Of a DNA stretch of 19,901 bases, positions 1 to 7,632 are shown piece by piece. The DNA is taken from positions 1 to 19,901 of the forward strand of contig CAYPEL010000039.1 in assembly GCA_964409635.1 (NCBI GenBank), written 5' to 3'. Made by a program: the position numbers and the translations under genes. Every line of letters begins with the position of its first letter. Within the stretch, counting starts at the first letter, position 1. The stretch is from CAYPEL01 sp964409635. GTDB lineage: Bacteria; Pseudomonadota; Gammaproteobacteria; DSM-19610. The notes under the pieces are model-generated. The model was not told the DNA's origin and did not search any database. It saw nothing but the letters and a program-made list of their open reading frames with translations.

Positions 1-87
1 CTGCGTGCCTTGCCAAATAAATGAGAATTCCTGCTGGTTAAAGCAGATGTTTAACTCAAGTTTCAGCGTTCAGGCAATATAGTATGT
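1..87. other. Intergenic tail downstream of the fliT-like gene
   Basis: No gene is visible. Read on the minus strand, positions 46 to 31 can form a 5-bp stem (CTGCT/AGCAG). No run of T follows it, so I do not call it a terminator. Confidence 0.4.
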
Positions 88-432
88 TTAACCTATGGTC
101 GTGATGTCCGACAGTGCGCAACGAAGATAGGCCTCCTGCGCGATGCGACCCATCCGATTGGTGTGAAGCTTGTCACCCAGCACCTGGCGTTGCACTTTGC
201 CCAGCTTGGTGATGTGATGGTTGAGTGCAAGAATTTCACGGATTGCGGTGGCCACTGCTGACGCGTCCTGTTCAGGTGTCGGCCGATGAAAACATTGCAT
301 CACCAGCATGCGCCGCTGCGCATCGATCTCGGCAACTCGCTCCCAGGCATTTTCTTGTGCCGCCGCCAGCATGTCTCTGCTCAACGCAATGGCTTCTTCT
401 ATTTGCAGAGAACGATTACCGTTAGCATTCAT
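88..432 (-). CDS. fliT: FliT-like flagellar export chaperone
   Basis: This is a small (114 aa), mostly helical, charged cytoplasmic protein with no signal peptide or membrane segment. The call rests on position, as the last gene after fliD and fliS (the slot of fliT, or fleP in Pseudomonas), and on size and helical character. An N-terminal helix (residues about 8-40, with many Glu/Ala/Arg) and a second helix (about 55-95) fit the four-helix FliT family, whose members bind the FliD cap protein and prevent premature assembly. The ATG at 432 is preceded by AAGGA about 10 nt upstream. It follows fliS after a 35-nt gap and probably shares the fliD transcript. FliT sequences diverge strongly, so family membership is inferred mainly from context. 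Confidence 0.7.
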   Translation of the reverse strand: MNANGNRSLQIEEAIALSRDMLAAAQENAWERVAEIDAQRRMLVMQCFHRPTPEQDASAVATAIREILALNHHITKLGKVQRQVLGDKLHTNRMGRIAQEAYLRCALSDITTIG

Positions 433-467
433 TATGCATATATCCTTTGTTTCCCCTGCCGACCTGC

Positions 468-893
468 CTACTCAGGCAGCCGGCTGCCCGACCTTTGGTC
501 GCGCCGTGCCCGCGATAGCATCCAGGCTTCCTTGATCTGCTTCAGCAGGTCGCTGACCTCGTCCAGTTTCGTAACATCATTTTCCAGATTCGCCACCACC
601 AGACGTCGAACCATGTAGTCATAAAGGTCGTCAAGATTCTGGGCAATCTCTCCGCCTTGATCTTTGTCCAGACTTACCCTCAAACCGTCGATAATCGAAA
701 TCGCCCAGGTTATGTGTTCTGCTTTGGGTCCGAGCTTGCCATCCAGCATCAAACGCCGGGCGATAAAAATCTTCTCCAACGCTCCATCCAGCAATAACTG
801 GATCAAGCGATGCGGGCTTGCACCCTCGATCTTGTTTTGAATATCCAACTGTTTGTATTGCTTTACCGCAGTCTGTTTTCCTACATAACTCAT
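468..893 (-). CDS. fliS: Flagellin export chaperone FliS
   Basis: FliS binds the disordered C-terminus of newly made flagellin in the cytoplasm, stops it polymerising and helps deliver it to the export gate. The 141-aa product has the family's N-terminal YKQL motif (residues 13-16) followed by the typical ASPHRLIQLLLDGALEKI stretch (about 25-42). A helical remainder follows, including NLDDLYDYMVRRLVVAN. The last 15 or so residues are Arg/Ser-rich and look like a short extension. The ATG at 893 has GGAG about 9 nt upstream. The gene lies between fliD and the fliT-like gene, as in many gammaproteobacteria, and probably depends on the sigma-54 site ahead of fliD. Confidence 0.96.
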   Translation of the reverse strand: MSYVGKQTAVKQYKQLDIQNKIEGASPHRLIQLLLDGALEKIFIARRLMLDGKLGPKAEHITWAISIIDGLRVSLDKDQGGEIAQNLDDLYDYMVRRLVVANLENDVTKLDEVSDLLKQIKEAWMLSRARRDQRSGSRLPE

Positions 894-976
894 CTCTGTA
901 CTCCAACTAGGTTCATCCTGTTTATTTCGTATAACTCTATTCTGCCAGCTTGGTGACGTAGATTATTTTACCGCTA

Positions 977-3007
977 CTAGTTATCGCTACCGATCGTCGG
1001 TAGCGAAGCCAATTGGCTGGTCAAAAAGTCGCTGGTCGAGCGTAATTGACTGACCAGCACATCCATTGCCGTAAATTGCTGACGTATCCGCGCTTCAAAC
1101 GAGACGAGGCGTCTAGAAAGATTCTCCCGGTCATTATTTACCTGCTCGATACGCTGGTTCAGCCCTTTTGTCACTGAATCAAAAATGCCATCCGGAACCA
1201 GTACATTAGACAGGAAATTACTGAACTGGGTCGCATAACCGCGGGTGAAATTAATTGGTCCGCGGTCGCCCAATGCGCCTCCTTGCACCTTCAGGTCTAG
1301 TCCAGATGCCGCATTGGTTCCGGTCAGGGTTTGTCCTGAACCGGTTGCGTTGAAACTACCGATAGTACCGGCCACATCTACGCCATCATTGGTCGTGGTG
1401 GCTGCACCGAATAGGCCGGTCGCGGCATTGCCGCCGGTAACGGCGACCATGGATGCAGAGCCAAAACGGTTTGACGTCACTGTCAATTCACCACCCGTCG
1501 TAGACACCGTAACCGCAACGTCCTGATCCTTGAGCGGCGTGCTTGCGTTGAGTTTGGACTGCAACTCCGCAATCAGCGCGGGGACGGTATAGGTGCCGGC
1601 CTGCAAGACCACCGACGTACCCACTCCATCCACTGACAGCGAGAGGGCATCATTCACCCCGGCGGTGATCGTCAGGTTAGCCGTCACCCCGGATTCGGCC
1701 ACCAGGGCGCCCTGGGTAGCAAGCCGGGTGATATTCACATTGTATTGCCCGGAAACAGTGTTGTCCGAAGAACCAGAAAACTGGATAAGTGAGTCATTGT
1801 TCTGGCCATATGCCGCGAATAGACCGGTCACGGCATCTGGATTTGACTTAATCACGTCATCCAGTTTGGTATTATCCAGCACCAGCGTACCGGTTTGCGG
1901 ATCACGCGTAATACCGATTTCAGCCAAAATGGAAAAACCATCCGTCGCCCCCGCCACCGGTGATGAGATAAGGCGATTCAATTGTGACTCCAGGCCACGC
2001 AAAATGCCGTCGCCATTTAATATTCCGGCCTTATTCGTCGCAGGATCGAATGACGTCAGGTCGTTGATGGTGCCGGCCAGTGCATTGTATTTGTCGACAA
2101 AATTTTGAACGTTGGTCGCAATGACAGTGGAATCATTGGTTACCGTCAAGGTGGTGGTACTGTCAGCGCCTTGTAACAGATCGAGTGTTACGCCGCTCAA
2201 GGTTTCGGTCAGCGTATTGCTGGCGCTGGAAATAGCAATGCCATTGATTTTTAAATCGGCATCCTGCGCCGCGCGGGTCTGCAACAGATTGCTGGACGTC
2301 GGATTGAAGCTGAACAATGATAAACCGCCCAGACTGTCGTTGTTATTACCATCATCGTCGGCCACCGTAATTTCAAGGCCATTGGACACACCGGATTCAT
2401 CCACGCTAAACGCCAAACGGTAATGACTGCCGTCAAATACCGTCGATGCGGTGATGCCGATGTCGGCGTTATTGATGGCATCGCGGATACCGGACAGGCT
2501 GCCGTCCGTGATCTGCACCGTTTTGGGAACTTTATCCGGGTTTTGCGTAAACGGCGCCGTAAACGTATCGCTGCCCGGATCATAATTCGTGGTACCGAAT
2601 TTAAAGGTAATACTCCCGGTACCGACCACATCGCTCAGCGAGTTAAACGCGGCAGCCGCCAGACTGGAGTCGCTCACCAGACTTTGCGAATCGGCGATGT
2701 TGGTAATATTGAGGTCAAAGGCGCCCGGAACAGCATCGCTGGTGGCCGTTGCGGTCGCTACCGTACTGTCGCTGGACGTTACCGATTTATTCAAAAATGA
2801 AGAAGCGCTCTGTAAGGCACCCAGGCTCGACTGAAAGGCATCGAACGCACCCTTTAACGTGCCATACGCCGTCAGACTGGCTTGTGCTTTTGCCTCACGC
2901 TGATCGAGGCGTTGGGTTTCTGGCTGTCCTTCGGCAGCAATCAGCTGTGTGACCAGACCATTGATATCCAGCCCGGATCCGAGACCTGATGATGTAATCG
3001 TTGGCAT
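977..3007 (-). CDS. fliD: Filament cap / hook-associated protein 2, FliD
   Basis: FliD is exported and forms the cap at the growing filament tip, where it folds incoming flagellin; in some bacteria it also acts as an adhesin. The N-terminal FliD_N region is clear (SSGLGSGLDINGLVTQLIAAE, residues 6-26, and on to about 105). An IN-type motif DLKINGIAIS (251-260) opens the C-terminal domain. The end (about 595-670: NQRIEQVNNDRENLSRRL, then FTAMDVLVSQLRSTSDFLTSQL) is the coiled-coil terminus typical of the family. At 676 aa it is about 200 longer than the enteric and Pseudomonas proteins. The extra length lies mostly in residues about 415-585, a beta-rich Thr/Gly/Val insert. The ATG at 3007 has AGGA 5 nt upstream. 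A sigma-54 site lies about 55 nt upstream of the start. Confidence 0.97.
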   Translation of the reverse strand: MPTITSSGLGSGLDINGLVTQLIAAEGQPETQRLDQREAKAQASLTAYGTLKGAFDAFQSSLGALQSASSFLNKSVTSSDSTVATATATSDAVPGAFDLNITNIADSQSLVSDSSLAAAAFNSLSDVVGTGSITFKFGTTNYDPGSDTFTAPFTQNPDKVPKTVQITDGSLSGIRDAINNADIGITASTVFDGSHYRLAFSVDESGVSNGLEITVADDDGNNNDSLGGLSLFSFNPTSSNLLQTRAAQDADLKINGIAISSASNTLTETLSGVTLDLLQGADSTTTLTVTNDSTVIATNVQNFVDKYNALAGTINDLTSFDPATNKAGILNGDGILRGLESQLNRLISSPVAGATDGFSILAEIGITRDPQTGTLVLDNTKLDDVIKSNPDAVTGLFAAYGQNNDSLIQFSGSSDNTVSGQYNVNITRLATQGALVAESGVTANLTITAGVNDALSLSVDGVGTSVVLQAGTYTVPALIAELQSKLNASTPLKDQDVAVTVSTTGGELTVTSNRFGSASMVAVTGGNAATGLFGAATTTNDGVDVAGTIGSFNATGSGQTLTGTNAASGLDLKVQGGALGDRGPINFTRGYATQFSNFLSNVLVPDGIFDSVTKGLNQRIEQVNNDRENLSRRLVSFEARIRQQFTAMDVLVSQLRSTSDFLTSQLASLPTIGSDN

Positions 3008-3060
3008 GTGCTTCCTAGCTTATACGCTATACTGTTATGACAATCTAAAAGACAGGCCAA

Positions 3061-3076
3061 TGCAACTTCAAGGCCA
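3061..3076 (-). promoter_or_regulatory. Sigma-54 (RpoN) promoter of fliD-fliS-fliT
   Basis: The minus strand reads TGGCCTTGAAGTTGCA. GG and GC are exactly 10 nt apart, with TGGC at -24 and a perfect TTGCA at -12. Transcription would begin near 3050, about 43 nt before the fliD ATG. The site lies just downstream of the flaG stop codon, so it serves fliD and not flaG. A sigma-54 promoter for this operon matches the usual arrangement in polar-flagellate gammaproteobacteria. Confidence 0.8.
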
Positions 3077-3079
3077 ATT

Positions 3080-3487
3080 TTATATTTGTGCTCTGAACAG
3101 CAAACTCCCAGCGGGATAGTCTGGCTCTTTTAACTCCTGTAGAGGCTGAGCGCTCTCTATCGCCTGTTCCGATATAATCTGCCGCACCACTTCCTTAGTC
3201 TCTGAATCCACAACGGAAATAATGGTCACGCCGAGTGTCTTATCCACTCTGAACTGCAGATCACGCTGCAGATTCTGTACATAGGTACTGATATCTCTCA
3301 CCGCTTTCTGCAATTGTCCGCTTGCCTCGGTCTTGCCGCCGACCGGCAATTTTTGTCCGTTAACCGACACAATTGGCAACTTCGGCGACACAGGTATGGA
3401 AACCACCGTGGGTGTACTCGTACTCAAACTACGCGGGCGTCCGATGCTGGCGTCAAGTGTTATAGACGGATTAGTAAGCATTTTCAC
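3080..3487 (-). CDS. flaG: FlaG family protein
   Basis: FlaG proteins are small and are encoded between flagellin and fliD. Mutants in several bacteria have altered filament length, but the mechanism is not settled. The product (135 aa) has a low-complexity N-terminal half rich in Ser/Thr/Pro. A conserved C-terminal domain follows (about residues 60-115), including LQRDLQFRVDKTLGVTIISV and then VDSETKEVVRQI. The start is uncertain: the GTG at 3487 has AGGG only 4 nt upstream, while the ATG at 3481 (two codons shorter) has the same AGGG at about 10 nt. I keep the longer form. It lies between the fliC terminator and the fliD sigma-54 site, and I see no promoter of its own. Confidence 0.9.
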   Translation of the reverse strand: MKMLTNPSITLDASIGRPRSLSTSTPTVVSIPVSPKLPIVSVNGQKLPVGGKTEASGQLQKAVRDISTYVQNLQRDLQFRVDKTLGVTIISVVDSETKEVVRQIISEQAIESAQPLQELKEPDYPAGSLLFRAQI

Positions 3488-3519
3488 AAAACCCTAAAAA
3501 CTGTTACGACAATGCCTTC

Positions 3520-3546
3520 AAAAAGCGCCCGGGGTTCCCCCGGGCG
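3520..3546 (-). terminator. Rho-independent terminator of fliC
   Basis: Read on the minus strand, a perfect 9-bp GC stem (CGCCCGGGG/CCCCGGGCG, loop GAA) is followed one base later by TTTTT. It lies 28 nt past the flagellin stop codon and before flaG, so flagellin mRNA should be mainly monocistronic. Confidence 0.92.
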
Positions 3547-3574
3547 TCCTCTTGTAGTGACTTATTTGTACTGA

Positions 3575-5707
3575 CTACTGCAGTAGCGACAGGGCCAACT
3601 GTGGCAGACTATTAGCCTGCGCCAAAATGGCTACACCCGCCTGCTGCAGCACCTGGTTACGGGTCAGCGCCGCTGTTTCCGCCGCAAAGTCAGCATCCTG
3701 CACACGACTACGCGCAGCGTTGAGGTTCTCAGACGCCGTGCTCAGGTTGGCGATGGTGGAACTCAGGCGATTCTGCACCGCACCCAGATCACCGCGGATA
3801 CTGGAGACCTGCGCCAGCGCTCCGTCCACCAGTGAGATCGCCGCATTGGCGCCCTCAACCGAGGTGAGATCGACGGTGTTGATCGCTGTTAAGGTCGGTG
3901 TGGCTGAAGCCAGTCCCGACTTGGCCAGACCCCCGATGTTATTTTCGGTGATGGAGAAGATCTCCGAAGAGCTCAGTGAGATGGTGCCACGACCGGTCAG
4001 TGTGGTGGTCACACCGTCCGCACCCGCTGTCGCCGTTCCACCGACTACCGCATTGTTAGTACCGGTCGAAACCGGCTCGGTAACAGCCAGGTTGCTGATG
4101 CCCGAACCCAACAGGCTGGAGGTCAATGTCACCGTTGCCGTACCGCTGGCCACAATGTTTGTGTTACCTGCCGTTTGCTGTGCATTAATGGCATTTGCAA
4201 ACTGGGTACCGGCATCCGGGTCACTTGTACCCAAAGCCACTGCAGTATTGCCCGAACCCAGTGGGGTGCCACCTGCGAACACAAACTCATAGGTCACGCC
4301 ACCGACTGCAACCGTATCACCAATAGCGGCACCTGCAGCACCTACATCGTTAGAGATGGCTGTTGCAAGCGCAGCAGTCGTGCTCACGTTGGTTTGCGTC
4401 GTAGTAGCCGTAAAGACATTAGATGTCACGGTCACCACGCCGGCACCGGTACTACCGATAGTAGCATTGGTGCTGTTAGCGGTCAGAGCGTTCTGCAAAG
4501 CGGTCGCATTAGTCGCACCGCTACCAACACCGGTTGCAGCGACGCCAAGTGCGACATTGCCACCAGCGGTCAAACCACCACCAGCGTCGGCATTGTACTC
4601 ATAAGTCGTACCATTGAGCTGAAAAGTATTGCTGTTAGCAATCTCATCATCAGCAATCGTTATGGTCGATACACCCGCACCGCCGTTGGCAAATGTCACC
4701 GTGTTGGTCGATGCCGCCGCCGCCGTATCACGCACTTCCAGACCGGTGGCATTTTCCAACCGGTTCGAACCCGCATCTCCGTTACTGCCGGTAATCGCGA
4801 TATCGGCGCCGGTGGTTGACGCCAGTGTCAGCTGACCTGTGTTGCTATCCGCTGTGGCAGTGACACCGGTCTGATTACTGACCGCGTTGATAGCGGTGGC
4901 CAGGTTGGTGCCCTGTGACGCCACATTCAAAGAACCGGCCACACCGCCAATGTTCACGCCATTGATAACCAGATCACCTGACTGCAGGCTCTGATTGGCA
5001 ATGAGTGTGTTGGCACTGGTCAATGTGGTCGATGCCGTCGCGGTAACACCGGTTTGAGCGGTGGCCTTGTTGATAGCTTCGGTCTTGGCCTCGGCTGAGC
5101 CACTGGTCGTGGCGCCGATATCGGCGCCGTTAATGACCAGATCGCCAGCCACCAGGCTGGCACCTGACACGGCTGCGGCACCGAGTCCCTGGAATGACCC
5201 CAAGGCATCAATAGACGCATTACCCACGCTGATGGAAATCGTCTGGTTGGCATTGGCGCCGACCTGGAACTGGGCGGCGGTGAAAGAACCGTCCAGGATA
5301 TTCTGACCGTTGAACTGTGTGCTGCCCGCAATACGACCCAGTTCCGCCAGCAGCTGGGAGGTCTCAGAATTCAGCGCCTGACGATCGGAAGCGGAATTGG
5401 TAGAGTTAGCGGACTGGACAGCCAGCTCGCGGATACGCTGCAGCAGGTTACCGCTTTCACCCAGCGCGCCTTCTGCGACCTGCGATAATGAGATACCGTC
5501 GTTGGCGTTCCGCACTGCCTGATCCAAACCACGAATTTGCGAGGTAAAGCGTTGGGCAATTGCCAGACCGGCGGCGTCATCTCGTGCGCTATTGATACGT
5601 AGACCGGAAGACAGACGCTTCAATGAGGTAGCCAATGCGTCCTGTGAGCTGGTCAGATTACGTTGTGCGTTGAGTGATGCAATATTCGTGTTGATACTTA
5701 ATGACAT
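3575..5707 (-). CDS. fliC: Flagellin FliC, enlarged 710-residue form
   Basis: This is the filament subunit, exported through the flagellar type III apparatus and polymerised under FliD. The N-terminal D0/D1 domain is canonical (residues 1-160: MSLSINTNIASLNAQRNL, RLSSGLRINSARDDAAGLAI, LQRIRELAVQSANSTNSASD). The C-terminal D1/D0 domain is also canonical (about 620-710: SRVQDADFAAETAALTRNQV, ending LPQLALSLLQ). Between them lies a long Thr/Ala/Gly/Asn-rich variable region. It contains two GDLVING-type Flagellin_IN repeats (residues 188-225 and 244-287) and a second pair of related modules (about 360-430 and 463-533), each with a G-TYE start and a TVTS-type end. I see no cysteine. The ATG at 5707 has a strong AGGAGA at about 6 nt. 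The gene has its own sigma-28 promoter and terminator. It is the only flagellin gene in the window. Confidence 0.98.
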   Translation of the reverse strand: MSLSINTNIASLNAQRNLTSSQDALATSLKRLSSGLRINSARDDAAGLAIAQRFTSQIRGLDQAVRNANDGISLSQVAEGALGESGNLLQRIRELAVQSANSTNSASDRQALNSETSQLLAELGRIAGSTQFNGQNILDGSFTAAQFQVGANANQTISISVGNASIDALGSFQGLGAAAVSGASLVAGDLVINGADIGATTSGSAEAKTEAINKATAQTGVTATASTTLTSANTLIANQSLQSGDLVINGVNIGGVAGSLNVASQGTNLATAINAVSNQTGVTATADSNTGQLTLASTTGADIAITGSNGDAGSNRLENATGLEVRDTAAAASTNTVTFANGGAGVSTITIADDEIANSNTFQLNGTTYEYNADAGGGLTAGGNVALGVAATGVGSGATNATALQNALTANSTNATIGSTGAGVVTVTSNVFTATTTQTNVSTTAALATAISNDVGAAGAAIGDTVAVGGVTYEFVFAGGTPLGSGNTAVALGTSDPDAGTQFANAINAQQTAGNTNIVASGTATVTLTSSLLGSGISNLAVTEPVSTGTNNAVVGGTATAGADGVTTTLTGRGTISLSSSEIFSITENNIGGLAKSGLASATPTLTAINTVDLTSVEGANAAISLVDGALAQVSSIRGDLGAVQNRLSSTIANLSTASENLNAARSRVQDADFAAETAALTRNQVLQQAGVAILAQANSLPQLALSLLQ

Positions 5708-5812
5708 ATTATTTCTCCTAAATCCCGCATGTTCGTAAAGCCACGCACCGGATGAGATTGATTACTGGCAGATATACTTCACCCTCTGAAATATTTACCG
5801 CCTCCGACAACA

Positions 5813-5839
5813 TTATCGGATCAGTGGCTGGAACCTTTA
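5813..5839 (-). promoter_or_regulatory. Sigma-28 (FliA) promoter of fliC
   Basis: The minus strand reads TAAA, 15 nt, then TCCGATAA, against the consensus TAAA-N15-GCCGATAA (one mismatch). Transcription would begin near 5805, giving a leader of roughly 98 nt before the flagellin ATG. This places flagellin in the late class released by FlgM export. Confidence 0.85.
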
Positions 5840-5987
5840 AGACATCTCTAAATACCCATCGTGGACAGGTTTTCACGGTATCTGGCACGCGCTATGCCCT
5901 ATAGCGAGAGTACTCGTCATTTTTCTGACTCCTGTGCGGGAGTGTAGGAACAAGCTATCAGGCATATTAGACGACTATTCTATATAT

Positions 5988-6659
5988 TTAATGCAGATTG
6001 ACGTGACACTGATGACTGAGAATATTCTCACACCCTACAACCAACTCGATGTTTTCTAGGCTGTTAGTAAGATAATCAGGCTGTGTACGCTGCAGCAGTG
6101 AGCGGCTACGCCGCCCGCCAGTAACTGCAACGGAAGGTATTAATAACGCGTGCGCCGCCAGCAGATCGGATTCATTATCCGTGACCAGTAACGCTGCCTG
6201 CTGACAATTCAGCTTATCTTCAATACAGACTCTTGCGGCTTCACTGCCCTGCAGGCCAGCCCGGTATGGCAATACATCACTCACCGTATGACTCAGACCC
6301 AGCAACTCGAGTTGTGCAACCAGCGTTTGATAGCAGCTTAGCCGGGAAGTCAACACGACATCATGCATACCATGCCATTGTTGTAACTGTTCGATAACAC
6401 CGTTTTGCACACTATCGAGCATCAGGTAAGCAGGATATTCCAGCAATTCCGCCCGTGTCAGCAGGTAATCCTCGACAAAGCCGGCAGGCGAACTGCGCTC
6501 GACGATGGCGGCTTCTTCGATACTTATACGTTTGAAGGACCAGTAGGTCGCTGCATCGAAAGGCTGAAAACCCGATTGCCGGAGGAGATCGCTGTATATG
6601 GCGTAATAACGTCTGGCTACATCCAGGATCACCCCTTCGAGACTGATGAAAATTTGCAT
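5988..6659 (-). CDS. Degenerate HAD-like protein between fliC and flgL
   Basis: This 223-aa soluble protein has no signal peptide or membrane helix. The fold looks like a haloacid dehalogenase-type phosphatase. The N-terminus IFISLEGVILD (residues 3-13) aligns with the usual FDLDGVLxD motif I. VVLTSR (101-106) resembles motif II, and LLVTDNESDLLAA (157-169) resembles the GDxxxD motif IV, keeping D161 and D165. In motif I, however, the nucleophile Asp is Ser6 (AGT) and the acid/base Asp is Glu8 (GAA). Ordinary phosphotransfer through an aspartyl intermediate therefore looks impossible, and a binding, scaffold or regulatory role is more likely; that is inference. The ATG at 6659 has AAGGA 8 nt upstream. 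A sigma-54 promoter sits directly in front, so the gene appears to be part of the flagellar regulon. I do not recognise a named homologue. Confidence 0.75.
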   Translation of the reverse strand: MQIFISLEGVILDVARRYYAIYSDLLRQSGFQPFDAATYWSFKRISIEEAAIVERSSPAGFVEDYLLTRAELLEYPAYLMLDSVQNGVIEQLQQWHGMHDVVLTSRLSCYQTLVAQLELLGLSHTVSDVLPYRAGLQGSEAARVCIEDKLNCQQAALLVTDNESDLLAAHALLIPSVAVTGGRRSRSLLQRTQPDYLTNSLENIELVVGCENILSHQCHVNLH

Positions 6660-6694
6660 AGTGGCTGTCCTTGCTGAGTAATATCCTGGAACAG

Positions 6695-6710
6695 AGCAAT
6701 CTCTGTGCCA
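6695..6710 (-). promoter_or_regulatory. Sigma-54 promoter of the HAD-like gene
   Basis: The minus strand reads TGGCACAGAGATTGCT, with GG-N10-GC spacing and an almost ideal -24 and -12. It lies in the 68-nt gap after flgL, and transcription would start near 6684, about 25 nt before the HAD-like ATG. Over 21 nt it matches the flgB promoter at 18 positions. Confidence 0.85.
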
Positions 6711-6727
6711 GCCAGGGAATTGACGGC

Positions 6728-7630
6728 CTACAGGAAGTTAAACAGACTCAGGTTCTGCACCCGGGTAAACGCTTGTAACGCCGCCTGCAGCGTAATAGTT
6801 TGCTGACTGAGCAAAGCAGCCGCCTTGGTAAAATCCAGGTCTTCGATACTCGATTGCGTGATCTGTATCTGAAAGATCAACGAATCATTGATGCCTTCCT
6901 GGTTATCCAGCGCGTTATGGCGCGCACCTACCGCCGACTGCACGGTCAGTACGTGTACCAGCGCCTTGTCGAGTTGATCCAGTGTTGACGCTTGCGGACT
7001 GTTACTTTCCAGCTCCGTGACAAAGTTGTTCAGCGTGCTAAACACATCTTCAAAACCACCGGCGCCGGCAGGCACTTTCATAAAAACATCAAGGCCGGAA
7101 TCACCGTCAGCAATCAAGCGGTCAGAGGCCACTTGTATACGGCGCTGCTGCTGGTCACCAGCATAGCTAAACACGCCTGCACCATTACTACTGAATGGCG
7201 TAAGTTTTACTTTAGACCCCGCAAACAGGTAGTCACCATTTCCGTCTTTGCGGTTGCCCAGGCTTATCATCTCATCCAGCAGTTGCCGGACTTCCTTAGC
7301 GGTTGCCGCACGATCACTGGCGCTGTTGGTAGCATTCAGCGATCTGACCGATAACTCGCGCGCCCGCTGTAAAACATCAGTCGCAGATGTCAGCACGACT
7401 TCTTCAGCACCGAGGCGATTTCGCGCCTGAATAATATTTGACTGGTACTGATCCGTAATGCGCTTGGTTTCCGTCAACCTGATTACCTGTGTGGTGCCGA
7501 TCGGATCATCCGCCGGTGACAGAATACGCTTACCGCTGGAAAGCTGTTGCTGCGTCGAAATCAACTTCGACTGCTGATCGAGGATGCCATTGACACCCTG
7601 ACGGAATATTTGAAGAGTACTGATTGCCAT
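6728..7630 (-). CDS. flgL: Hook-filament junction protein FlgL (HAP3)
   Basis: FlgL forms the second junction ring between hook and filament and is exported with the help of FlgN. The 300-aa product is flagellin-like at both ends. The N-terminus has SSGKRILSPADDPIGTTQVI (residues 31-50) and LQRARELSVRSLNATNSASD. The C-terminus has DNQEGINDSLIFQIQITQSS and ends TRVQNLSLFNFL. Length matches the family. The ATG at 7630 is 2 nt past the flgK stop codon and has only a weak ribosome site, so translation is probably coupled to flgK. Confidence 0.96.
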   Translation of the reverse strand: MAISTLQIFRQGVNGILDQQSKLISTQQQLSSGKRILSPADDPIGTTQVIRLTETKRITDQYQSNIIQARNRLGAEEVVLTSATDVLQRARELSVRSLNATNSASDRAATAKEVRQLLDEMISLGNRKDGNGDYLFAGSKVKLTPFSSNGAGVFSYAGDQQQRRIQVASDRLIADGDSGLDVFMKVPAGAGGFEDVFSTLNNFVTELESNSPQASTLDQLDKALVHVLTVQSAVGARHNALDNQEGINDSLIFQIQITQSSIEDLDFTKAAALLSQQTITLQAALQAFTRVQNLSLFNFL

Positions 7631-7632
7631 GC

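Noticed and set aside
4175..4819. Long plus-strand reading frames opposite fliC and other antisense frames
   Set aside because: They lie wholly within well-recognised flagellar genes, lack ribosome sites and known domains, and reflect the biased codons of repetitive Thr/Ala/Gly protein.
5928..5946. Hairpin ACTCC/GGAGT before fliC as a terminator of the HAD-like gene
   Set aside because: On the minus strand it is followed by CAGAAAAAT rather than T residues.
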